A DNA stretch of 6,464 nucleotides from JBBDRX01 sp040905245 (GTDB lineage Bacteria; Bacteroidota; Rhodothermia; Balneolales; Balneolaceae): the NCBI GenBank assembly GCA_040905245.1, contig JBBDRX010000063.1, forward strand, positions 1 to 6,464, read 5' to 3'. Made by a program: the position numbers and the translations under genes. The notes beneath the pieces are model-generated. The model saw nothing but the letters and a program-made list of their open reading frames with translations, was not told where the DNA came from and did not search any database. Positions 1-5,999 of the stretch are shown here, piece by piece (the stretch's first letter is position 1; each line of letters begins with the position of its first letter).

Positions 1-366
1 GTTACGCTGGAAGAGCGGACCGAGGAACTTGCGGCCGGAGCCGATGACGTCAGCGACGACCGTCGGAAAGAGCTTCGCGAAAGTCTCGGTTTCGGTGTCG
101 ATAATCTGAATGATAATGTTCGTCAGCAGCTTCGGATCCCGCCGGACGTAGAAGGTGTCATTGTATCGGAGGTCGATCAGGGTAGCCGGGCTCATCGACA
201 GGGATTACGACGTGGAGATGTGATTGTTCAGATTCAGAACCAGGCCATAACCAGTGACGAGGAGTTCTACAGCGCGATCAATTCCCTTCGGTCACAGAAT
301 CAGGATGTGGTACTGATGCGGATCAACCGACAGGGACAGACGATGTTTGTCGCTCTGGAGTTGTAA
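1..366 (+). CDS. Do-family (DegP/HtrA-like) periplasmic serine protease, C-terminal part with PDZ domain (5' end outside window)
   Basis: Frame 1 is open from the first base to a TAA at 364-366, giving the last 121 residues. The first visible residues (VTLEERTEE) look like the closing strand of one PDZ domain. A linker rich in Asp, Glu and Arg follows. Residues about 29-121 then form a full PDZ domain: LGFGVDNL, the strand GVIVSEVDQGS, the helix start AHRQGLRRGDVI, and a final MFVALEL strand ending at the stop. Two PDZ domains in a row, the second at the very C-terminus, is the DegP/DegQ arrangement. In that family the N-terminal trypsin-like domain (His-Asp-Ser) cleaves misfolded envelope proteins, and the PDZ domains bind substrate and control oligomer assembly. 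The catalytic domain and signal peptide lie outside the window, so activity and paralogue cannot be judged. A strong hairpin begins 40 nt after the stop. C-terminal processing proteases also carry PDZ domains but do not normally end with one. Confidence 0.86.
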   Translation, partial: VTLEERTEELAAGADDVSDDRRKELRESLGFGVDNLNDNVRQQLRIPPDVEGVIVSEVDQGSRAHRQGLRRGDVIVQIQNQAITSDEEFYSAINSLRSQNQDVVLMRINRQGQTMFVALEL

Positions 367-405
367 GTGAAACGACCTTATTCCTTTCGTGATACCTGGT
401 GGCGG

Positions 406-430
406 CCGTCCCGAAATCCAATCGGGACGG
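406..430 (+). terminator. Perfect 9-bp hairpin downstream of the Do-family protease gene, probable terminator
   Basis: The arms CCGTCCCGA (406-414) and TCGGGACGG (422-430) are perfectly complementary around a 7-nt loop. The hairpin starts 40 nt after the protease stop. The 3' flank is TAATTCGCTTTC, which is AT-leaning but not a clean U tract. It is therefore either an imperfect intrinsic terminator or a 3'-end stabilising stem. It lies well before cbpA, consistent with separate transcription of the two genes. Confidence 0.55.
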
Positions 431-619
431 TAATTCGCTTTCTGGCGCACGATGTCGGGCCGTGGTCCGCAGGAAAAACCTGATGGGGTGTTTGCGCCGT
501 TTTGATACCCTGTTCATCCATCGTTTCGTCAGGTCGTCCCTCATTTCCGGAAGATCTGACAGAAGCATGGGGCTATGGCATTCTGTTTGCTGTTGTTTAT
601 GGTGAGACGCAATCAGAAC

Positions 620-623
620 AGGG
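620..623 (+). promoter_or_regulatory. Weak Shine-Dalgarno-like AGGG that supports the cbpA start at 629
   Basis: AGGG lies 5 nt before the ATG at 629. The alternative in-frame ATGs at 575 and 599 have no purine-rich stretch at the right distance. They would also add 18 or 10 residues in front of the usual J-domain start, DYYKILGV. The signal is weak, and the domain start carries most of the argument for 629. Confidence 0.4.
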
Positions 624-628
624 CATCC

Positions 629-1669
629 ATGGATTACAAGGACTACTACAAAATACTGGGCGTAAGCAAGGGAGCCTCGCAAGAGGAGATCAAGAAGAAG
701 TATCGAAAACTGGCGGCCAAGTACCACCCCGACCGGAATCAGGACGATCCGGATGCACAAAAGAAGTTTACCGATGTGGGGGAGGCGTACGAAGTTCTCA
801 AGGACCCCGAAAAGCGGAAGTTGTATGACCAGGTGGGTAGTGACTGGAAACACTATCAGAAAAGTGGCGCTGGTGGCCAGGGCGGCTTTGACTGGTCGCA
901 GTATGCCGGACAACAGGGGGGGCGTGGTGGTTCTTATCGGGTTCACGTAGACCCTTCCTTTTTTGGAGGACAAGCTGGCGGTGGAGAGGCTGGTAGTCCA
1001 TTCTCTTCCTTTTTTGAGACTCTGTTTGGAGGTGGAGGCCCGTTTGCCGGCGGACAGCCCGGAGGTGGCCAGAGACGTTATCAGGGCCAGCCGTTTGGTG
1101 CCGCTGGCGCACAGGGGCGTCCCGGTTCAACCCGAAGGGGTCGTCGCTCTTCCCAGCCTTCAGCCGACATGGAGGCAGCTGTCGAGGTGAGCCTGAAAGA
1201 TGTTCTGGAAGGAGGGACCAAACAGTTCAAACTGAATGGAGAGCGCGTGAAAGTCACGATACCGCCGGGTATTGAGGACGGGAAGCGCCTGAAGCTCCGC
1301 GGTAAAGGGCAGACCCGTCCGGATGGGTCACGCGGGGATCTTTATCTGAAAATAAAAGTTGTCCCCGAAAGTGGATTCGAACGGAAAGGCCGGGAACTCT
1401 ATTACGACCAGGAAGTGGATCTCTATACTGCTGTACTGGGTGGGGAGGTGAGTGTTCCGACCCTGAAGGGGAAAGCCAAATTGACCCTTCCGGCCGGGAC
1501 GCAACCTGGGAAACGGTTTCGATTGGCCGGCCAGGGCCTTCCTGGAATGAACGGCAACAAAGAGCGGGGGGATCTGCTGGTCCGGATTCAGGTGCATATT
1601 CCGGAGTCACTCTCCGCCGAAGAGAAAAAACTCTTTGAAAAGCTGGCTTCGCTGAAGAACAGATCGTAG
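629..1669 (+). CDS. cbpA: CbpA-type DnaJ (class B J-domain) co-chaperone
   Basis: This is a 346-residue J-domain protein expected to act in the cytoplasm, stimulating DnaK ATPase and handing over unfolded clients. The J domain spans residues 1-70: it opens DYYKILGVSKGAS, carries the HPD motif at 33-35, and has the helix IV region DPEKRKLYDQVG. Residues about 71-180 are a long Gly/Phe/Gln-rich linker with several FGG and GGG runs, ending in a basic patch (STRRGRRSS). Two client-binding beta domains follow, CTD1 about 181-246 (DMEAAVEVSLKDVLEGG, TIPPGIEDGKRLKLRGKG) and CTD2 about 247-325 (VPTLKGKAKLTLPAGTQPGK, RGDLLVRIQVHIP). A short helical tail follows. The four CxxCxGxG zinc repeats of class A DnaJ are absent, which puts it with CbpA/class B. 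The start at 629 fits the J-domain start. Length is somewhat above E. coli CbpA (about 306 residues), mainly because of the linker. It lies between a Do-family protease and clpB, a stress-protein setting. A terminator-like hairpin lies about 100 nt downstream. Confidence 0.93.
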   Translation: MDYKDYYKILGVSKGASQEEIKKKYRKLAAKYHPDRNQDDPDAQKKFTDVGEAYEVLKDPEKRKLYDQVGSDWKHYQKSGAGGQGGFDWSQYAGQQGGRGGSYRVHVDPSFFGGQAGGGEAGSPFSSFFETLFGGGGPFAGGQPGGGQRRYQGQPFGAAGAQGRPGSTRRGRRSSQPSADMEAAVEVSLKDVLEGGTKQFKLNGERVKVTIPPGIEDGKRLKLRGKGQTRPDGSRGDLYLKIKVVPESGFERKGRELYYDQEVDLYTAVLGGEVSVPTLKGKAKLTLPAGTQPGKRFRLAGQGLPGMNGNKERGDLLVRIQVHIPESLSAEEKKLFEKLASLKNRS

Positions 1670-1771
1670 CCCGTATTGAGGCAACACGAACACGCACCTT
1701 GGGCCAGAATGAACATGTGTCGTAATTGCCGGGAAGTTGCTATCCGCAAATAAACGACGTTTGTAACCGGA

Positions 1772-1796
1772 AAGAACCCGTCAGCGGACGGTTTTT
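1772..1796 (+). terminator. Probable intrinsic terminator of cbpA
   Basis: A compact hairpin has its core CCGTC (1778-1782) pairing with GACGG (1787-1791) over the loop AGCG. If one C is bulged, the stem extends so that AAGAAC (1772-1777) pairs with GTTTTT (1791-1796), with one G-T pair. A run of five T residues closes the structure at 1792-1796. It lies about 100 nt after the cbpA stop and before the clpB promoter region, so it would insulate clpB from cbpA read-through. The short core and the distance from the stop keep confidence moderate. Confidence 0.5.
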
Positions 1797-1834
1797 ATCC
1801 GTTGCAGCTGGTGCAATCTGGCAGGGAATTCTGT

Positions 1835-1860
1835 CAGGTTCGGGAAGTTGGCAGGTTCGG
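1835..1860. repeat. Direct repeat CAGGTTCGG, two copies 17 bp apart, upstream of clpB
   Basis: Identical 9-mers lie at 1835-1843 and 1852-1860. The start-to-start distance of 17 nt is not a whole number of helical turns. They are about 90 nt upstream of the possible clpB promoter. They could be tandem binding sites for a regulator, or chance similarity in a GG-rich stretch. No known operator is recognised. Confidence 0.4.
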
Positions 1861-1949
1861 ATTCCGGCAGATGGGGGGAGATGGAAAAAACGTCAGTCTT
1901 CATCGGGATATGACTGCAAGAAAGGCATAGTTCTTGCTCCGGTACGGTA

Positions 1950-1979
1950 TTGGCATTTCTAAGAATAGAGAGATACAAA
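1950..1979 (+). promoter_or_regulatory. Possible sigma70-like promoter for clpB
   Basis: TTGGCA (1950-1955, five of six matches to TTGACA) is followed by an 18-nt spacer and TACAAA (1974-1979, four of six matches to TATAAT). Initiation would fall near 1986, giving a leader of about 45 nt before the clpB ATG. I saw no Bacteroidota-type TAnnTTTG element here. This is a consensus match by eye in an AT-rich stretch, so it stays tentative. Confidence 0.3.
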
Positions 1980-2019
1980 ATAGTGAAAGAGACGCCGGAA
2001 ACAGGCAAATTGACAAAAC

Positions 2020-2023
2020 GGAG
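2020..2023 (+). promoter_or_regulatory. Shine-Dalgarno GGAG that sets the clpB start at 2030
   Basis: GGAG sits 6 nt before the ATG at 2030, which begins MNFNKFTIKAQEA, the normal ClpB N-terminus. The frame is open back to an ATG at 1934, but that would add 32 residues with no counterpart in the family. Confidence 0.75.
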
Positions 2024-2029
2024 AAACAG

Positions 2030-4666
2030 ATGAATTTCAATAAATTTACCATCAAGGCACAGGAAGCTGTTCAGGCTTCTCTGGAACTTGCACAGGAGAG
2101 AAGCCATCAGGCTGTGGAGCCGTCGCACCTGCTGTTGTCCCTGCTCGCCGATCAGGAGAATGTCGTTACTACGCTATTGAACAAGTTGGGTGTGTCGATT
2201 TCTCCCATCCGGGAGGAGCTTGAAAAGCAGTTGAAGCAGTTTCCTGTCGTCAAGGGAGCATCGGTCACCGGGCAGCACCTCTCCAATGAAACCCGGGAAC
2301 TGTTTGACAAAGCCCAAAAAGAGGCCTCGAACCTGGGAGACGAGTATGTGAGTTCAGAGCATCTTCTGCTTGCACTGACGGAGAACAAGGGCAAAACCGG
2401 GGAACTGCTGAAAAGCCAGGGGTTGAATCGGGACGGCCTGCTAAAGGTATTACAACAGGTGCGCGGAACCCAGAAGGCCGATGATCCCAATGCGGAGAGT
2501 CGCTACAACGCGCTTAAAAAGTACGCGCGGGACCTGAACGAAGAGGCGGAAAAAAACAAACTGGATCCGGTCATAGGCCGGGATCACGAAATCCGGAGAG
2601 TGATGCAAATCCTGACCCGCCGGACCAAGAACAACCCTGTGTTGATCGGGGAGCCGGGCGTTGGAAAGACGGCCATCGCTGAAGGGATGGCTCTTCGTAT
2701 CGTCCGTGGGGACGTACCGGAGGGGCTCAAAAGCAAGCGAATTGTGGCCCTGGATATGGGCGCGTTGGTGGCCGGCACCAAATTCCGGGGAGAGTTCGAA
2801 GAGCGCCTGAAAGCAGTTGTCAAAGAGGTGATCGATTCCGATGGAGAGATCATTCTCTTTATCGACGAGATTCATACCCTTGTGGGAGCCGGGGCTACCG
2901 AAGGATCGATGGATGCGGCCAACATTTTGAAACCCTCCCTGGCACGGGGAGAGATGCATGCCGTCGGTGCCACAACCCTGGCAGAGTACAGAAAGTATAT
3001 TGAAAAAGACAAGGCACTGGAGCGGCGGCTGCAAACCGTACTGGTGGGTGAACCGTCGGTCGAAGATACCGTTTCGATTCTCCGGGGCCTTCAGGAGCGC
3101 TACGAACTGCACCACGGTGTTCGCATTACCGACGGAGCCATTGTGGCGGCAGCCGAGCTTTCTCACCGTTATATCGCTGACCGGTTCCTGCCGGATAAGG
3201 CGATTGACCTGATTGACGAAGCGGCCTCCCGGCTGCGGCTTCAGATCGATTCCATGCCCGAAGAGCTGGACCATATCGAGCGACAGATTCGTCAGCTGGA
3301 GATTGAGCGGGAGGCGCTCAAACGAGAAGACGATGAAGGGAAGATCGAATCGATCGAAAAAGAACTGGCCGATTTGGAGGAGACCCGCAACGGCATGCGT
3401 GCCCAGTGGGATCATGAACGCGACACTATTCAGAAGGTACGGGAGTTGAAACAGGCTATCGAAACTGCGCGGAACCAGGCCGAAAAGTCTGAACGTGAAG
3501 GCGATTACGAACGAGTGGCCGAACTCCGGTACGGAACCATCGGGCAGCTGGAGAAAGAGCTCGAAGAGGCCAAGGAGAAACTGGACGAAGTGAAGGAGGG
3601 CCACTCATTGCTCAAAGAGCAGGTGGATGCCGAAGATATTGCAGATATCGTCTCCCGGTGGACGGGAATTCCGGTACGGCGTATGCTCACCAGCGAACGT
3701 CAGAAATTGTTACATCTTGAAGAAGAGTTGCACAAGCGGGTGATTGGCCAGGATCAGGCGATCGAGGCTGTATCGGATGCCGTTCGACGTTCCCGGGCCG
3801 GACTTCAGGACGAAAACAGACCAATCGGTTCATTTATGTTTCTCGGTTCTACCGGGGTCGGGAAGACCGAGTTGGCCCGTTCACTGGCCGAGTTTCTTTT
3901 TAACGACGAAGATGCGATGGTGCGGATCGATATGAGCGAATATATGGAGAAGCACAGCGTCAGCCGTCTGGTGGGGGCCCCTCCGGGATATGTCGGGTAC
4001 GACGAAGGCGGCCAGCTGACCGAGTCGGTCCGGCGACGTCCTTATTCTGTCGTCCTGCTGGACGAGATCGAAAAGGCACACCCCGATGTGTTCAATATTC
4101 TGCTGCAGGTACTGGACGACGGACGCCTGACAGACAACAAGGGGGTGACGGTCAATTTTACCAACACTATCATTATTATGACCAGCAACATCGGCTCTCA
4201 CCTGATCTCTGAAGAGATCGAGAAGAGTAAAGGTGGATTGGTCGGCGCAGCCTATCAGGAGCTTCAGGAGAAGCTGATGGATCAGCTGCGAAAAACCATT
4301 CGGCCGGAGTTTCTGAACCGGATTGACGATGTAGTGATCTTCCATCCGCTCGACGAGACACACATTCGCAAGGTGGTCGACATCCAGTTGAAACGCGTCT
4401 ATCGGATGCTTGAAAAGAACAACGTATCCCTCTCTGTCGGTGATTCGGTGAAAGACTGGCTGGCGGTGCGAGGCTTTGATCCCGTGTACGGGGCACGCCC
4501 ATTGAAACGGGTGATTCAGACGCATCTGGTCAACCAGCTGGCCAAGCATCTGATCCGTCGCGAGGACGAAACCAAACAGGTGAAGTTCGAGGTAACGGTG
4601 GACAAACAGAACAGCACGCTGCAGTTTGCCGAGATCATCGACGACGTAGAGGAGTGGGCAGACTAA
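2030..4666 (+). CDS. clpB: ATP-dependent protein disaggregase ClpB (Hsp100)
   Basis: An 878-residue Hsp100 AAA+ protein that, as a cytoplasmic hexamer, threads aggregated polypeptides through its pore and works with DnaK and a J-protein; E. coli ClpB has 857 residues. The Clp N-domain repeats cover about 1-145. NBD1 has Walker A GEPGVGKT (207-214), pore loop TKFRGEFEER (250-259), Walker B ILFIDE (275-280) and an Arg pair ERR (331-333). The coiled-coil M domain, rich in Glu, Lys and Arg, spans about 409-534 and includes GDYERVAELRYG (491-502). It separates ClpB from ClpA and ClpX. NBD2 has Walker A GSTGVGKT (606-613), pore loop GYVGYDEGG (653-661), Walker B VVLLDEIEKAHP (674-685), Arg finger region FLNRIDD (761-767) and sensor-2 GARPLKRVI (821-829). 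No ClpP-binding IGF/IGL loop was seen where ClpA and ClpX carry it, fitting disaggregation rather than proteolysis. The one notable change is Phe for the usual Tyr in the NBD1 pore loop (F252). The C-terminus is acidic (IIDDVEEWAD). The frame is intact, with a good GGAG in front. Confidence 0.98.
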   Translation: MNFNKFTIKAQEAVQASLELAQERSHQAVEPSHLLLSLLADQENVVTTLLNKLGVSISPIREELEKQLKQFPVVKGASVTGQHLSNETRELFDKAQKEASNLGDEYVSSEHLLLALTENKGKTGELLKSQGLNRDGLLKVLQQVRGTQKADDPNAESRYNALKKYARDLNEEAEKNKLDPVIGRDHEIRRVMQILTRRTKNNPVLIGEPGVGKTAIAEGMALRIVRGDVPEGLKSKRIVALDMGALVAGTKFRGEFEERLKAVVKEVIDSDGEIILFIDEIHTLVGAGATEGSMDAANILKPSLARGEMHAVGATTLAEYRKYIEKDKALERRLQTVLVGEPSVEDTVSILRGLQERYELHHGVRITDGAIVAAAELSHRYIADRFLPDKAIDLIDEAASRLRLQIDSMPEELDHIERQIRQLEIEREALKREDDEGKIESIEKELADLEETRNGMRAQWDHERDTIQKVRELKQAIETARNQAEKSEREGDYERVAELRYGTIGQLEKELEEAKEKLDEVKEGHSLLKEQVDAEDIADIVSRWTGIPVRRMLTSERQKLLHLEEELHKRVIGQDQAIEAVSDAVRRSRAGLQDENRPIGSFMFLGSTGVGKTELARSLAEFLFNDEDAMVRIDMSEYMEKHSVSRLVGAPPGYVGYDEGGQLTESVRRRPYSVVLLDEIEKAHPDVFNILLQVLDDGRLTDNKGVTVNFTNTIIIMTSNIGSHLISEEIEKSKGGLVGAAYQELQEKLMDQLRKTIRPEFLNRIDDVVIFHPLDETHIRKVVDIQLKRVYRMLEKNNVSLSVGDSVKDWLAVRGFDPVYGARPLKRVIQTHLVNQLAKHLIRREDETKQVKFEVTVDKQNSTLQFAEIIDDVEEWAD

Positions 4667-4696
4667 GGTTCAGGCGCTTTCTGGCTGGCTTCCAAT

Positions 4697-4742
4697 AAAA
4701 AAAGACCGGCCGGTTCAATTCGTGTATTTCGGGTTGAACCGG
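4697..4742 (-). terminator. Terminator of the M29 aminopeptidase gene, probably shared with the convergent clpB
   Basis: CCGGTTCAA (4710-4718) and TTGAACCGG (4734-4742) form a perfect 9-bp stem. Read on the - strand, the stem is followed by CCGGTC and then seven T residues (the A7 run at 4697-4703), an intrinsic-terminator layout about 20 nt past the aminopeptidase stop. Read on the + strand, the stem lengthens to 13 bp because AATTCG pairs with CGGGTT using two G-U pairs, with a 7-nt loop. No T tract follows on that side, so it would stop clpB transcripts less efficiently or only protect their 3' ends. Confidence 0.68.
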
Positions 4743-4762
4743 TTCGCCGGGTTCCGTCATCG

Positions 4763-5878
4763 CTATGAGGCTGCTGTTCGAAGCGAGTCCGGATTCAACC
4801 CCTTCAGGTCTTCGGGTACAAACAACCTCCCTTCGCGAACCTTCTCTCCGTCGAGATAGACATCGGCTCCGATACAGACCAGATCCCAGTGAATGCCACT
4901 TTTGTTGCCATTCGGGGCAATTTCGTAGTCATTGCCGAGGGTGAGGTGGTTCGACCCGTAGATCTTTTCGTCAAATAGAATATCGTACATGGGGGATTCG
5001 ATCACCGGGTTCAGCCCGAAGCTGAACTCCCCGAAACGCCGGGCACCTTCGTCGGTCTCCAGAATCTCTTCCAGAGCATCGTTATTGCTGGATTCAAAAT
5101 CTGTGACGACTCCGTTCTTCACGTCCAGCCGGACGTATTCAAACGGTTTCCCCTGATAGACGCTGGGCGCATAGGATATGGTTCCGTTGACGCTGTCCAG
5201 CAGTGGTGAGGAGAAAAGCTCTCCATCGGGAATGTTTCGCTTTCCAAAACAGGGGATCCACTCCTGCCCTTTGACCGAGAAGCTGATATCCGTCCCGTCA
5301 CCCTTCAGGCGGATTTCATCGGTTTTTCGCAGCCGCTCTTCCAGTGGCTTCATCGCCTCTTCGAGTACCTGGTAGTTGAGCAGGCAGGCCTGATAGTAGA
5401 AGGAACGGAACTGCTCGGTGGGCATCCGGGCATTCATGGCAAAAGCAGCGGATGGATATCGAAGTACGGTCCAGTTGGTATGTTCAACCCGCTGTTTGAA
5501 GTGAACCGGCTTCAAAAACTCCTCGGCGTAGGCGCGGTTGGCCTGGGCGGGCACGGTGGCATTTTCATAGATGTTTTCGCTGCCCCGGATTCCGATAAAG
5601 GCGTCCATCTGTTTCATGAGTGGCAGCTGGTCTGCCTCGGCCTGGCGTTTCCAGAACTCCCGGTCTCCCTGTTCGAGCAGTAACCGGACCACTTCGGGGT
5701 CTTCGATTTTGACAAAAGGGTGGGCACCGAGTGTTCGGGCCTGCTTCACCAGTGCTCGCACGAGTCCTATGGAGTTGAATCCGATGGCCTGGAGAAACAG
5801 ATTCTGGCCGGGTTGAAGTTCTGTACTGTGCTCAATGAGTTGTCTGGCCAGTTTTTCGTCGTCCGGTGAGTAGATCAT
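4763..5878 (-). CDS. M29-family metallo-aminopeptidase (thermophilic aminopeptidase family)
   Basis: A 371-residue protein, within the usual M29 length range (about 370-410). These are cytoplasmic, dimeric, two-metal exopeptidases that remove N-terminal residues from peptides; AmpS, AmpT and PepS are characterised members. The expected metal and active-site residues are present in order: Glu220 in NIPDGELF, Glu284 in RRFGEFSFGLNP, His311 and Tyr318 in SNHLTLGNDY, and His330 with Asp332 in GIHWDLV. The N-terminal half (SPDDEKLARQLIEHSTELQPGQ) is the family's substrate-channel domain. No signal peptide or membrane segment is visible. The ATG at 5878 is chosen because it begins the normal M29 N-terminus. 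The frame is open to a TTG at 5956, but those 26 extra residues look non-family. No clear Shine-Dalgarno precedes the ATG, where the sequence is AT-rich. It lies downstream of, and in the same direction as, the ABC ATPase, 121 nt away, and converges on clpB. Substrate preference cannot be read from the sequence. Confidence 0.93.
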   Translation of the reverse strand: MIYSPDDEKLARQLIEHSTELQPGQNLFLQAIGFNSIGLVRALVKQARTLGAHPFVKIEDPEVVRLLLEQGDREFWKRQAEADQLPLMKQMDAFIGIRGSENIYENATVPAQANRAYAEEFLKPVHFKQRVEHTNWTVLRYPSAAFAMNARMPTEQFRSFYYQACLLNYQVLEEAMKPLEERLRKTDEIRLKGDGTDISFSVKGQEWIPCFGKRNIPDGELFSSPLLDSVNGTISYAPSVYQGKPFEYVRLDVKNGVVTDFESSNNDALEEILETDEGARRFGEFSFGLNPVIESPMYDILFDEKIYGSNHLTLGNDYEIAPNGNKSGIHWDLVCIGADVYLDGEKVREGRLFVPEDLKGLNPDSLRTAAS

Positions 5879-5999
5879 AGCAGGATTTTTAAAAAGTTGA
5901 TTACAGTTGATTGTGATTGAATCGTGCTGTTTTCTCGTCGGACAGCAGTTTTTCAAGGTTCGTTTATGCGTATTGTGATTGTCTCTGAAGGCCTTTGGG
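5879..5999 (-). repeat. AT-rich 121-nt spacer between the ABC ATPase and M29 genes, with short repeats
   Basis: On the + strand ATTGTGATTG occurs twice (5910-5919 and 5972-5981), and GTTGATT occurs twice ten nt apart (5896-5902 and 5906-5912). A 6-bp inverted repeat, TGCTGT (5925-5930) and ACAGCA (5942-5947), lies between the longer copies, with an 11-nt loop. The spacer is clearly more AT-rich than its flanks and probably holds the aminopeptidase promoter, since there is room for one. I cannot place it confidently. The inverted repeat has no T tract on the - strand side, so I do not call it a terminator. Confidence 0.4.

Larger units (their letters stand above)
1670..2029 (+). other. 360-nt non-coding interval between cbpA and clpB
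   Basis: No credible gene is present. An open frame from a TTG at 1726 to 1962 gives 78 residues of low-complexity-looking sequence with no recognisable domain. The interval contains a terminator-like hairpin (1772-1796), a direct repeat of CAGGTTCGG (1835-1843 and 1852-1860), a possible promoter (1950-1979) and the clpB ribosome-binding site (2020-2023). I looked for a CIRCE operator (TTAGCACTC-N9-GAGTGCTAA) and a sigma32-type CTTGAA/CCCAT promoter and saw neither. Confidence 0.6.

Noticed and set aside
560..585. Imperfect hairpin (CAGAAGC with GCATTCTG, one bulge) before cbpA, followed by a T-rich stretch
   Set aside because: The 11-nt loop, bulge and interrupted T run make it too weak to call an attenuator or terminator.
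399..605. 68-codon + strand frame between the protease gene and cbpA
   Set aside because: It begins within a few bases of the strong hairpin and runs across it, lacks a Shine-Dalgarno and gives Cys/Arg-rich non-family sequence.
323..973. Open frame of 216 codons on the - strand over the protease-cbpA junction
   Set aside because: Although it translates into some hydrophobic runs that mimic membrane segments, it is antisense to the start of cbpA and the end of the protease gene, and has no family resemblance.
1726..1962. 78-codon + strand frame between cbpA and clpB
   Set aside because: It starts at a TTG without a ribosome-binding site, runs through the terminator-like hairpin and has no recognisable protein features.
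1670..2029. Possible CIRCE/HrcA operator or sigma32 promoter for clpB
   Set aside because: I searched by eye for the TTAGCACTC inverted repeat and for CTTGAA/CCCAT boxes and found no acceptable match.
2450..3604. Long open frame (384 codons) on the - strand inside clpB
   Set aside because: It lies wholly antisense to intact, strongly conserved ClpB codons. Its translation shows no recognisable domain and it has no start signal. It is a shadow of clpB codon usage.
5925..5947. TGCTGT/ACAGCA inverted repeat as a terminator of the ABC gene
   Set aside because: There are only 6 bp and no T tract on the - strand side, and it is more than 50 nt past the stop, so evidence is insufficient.
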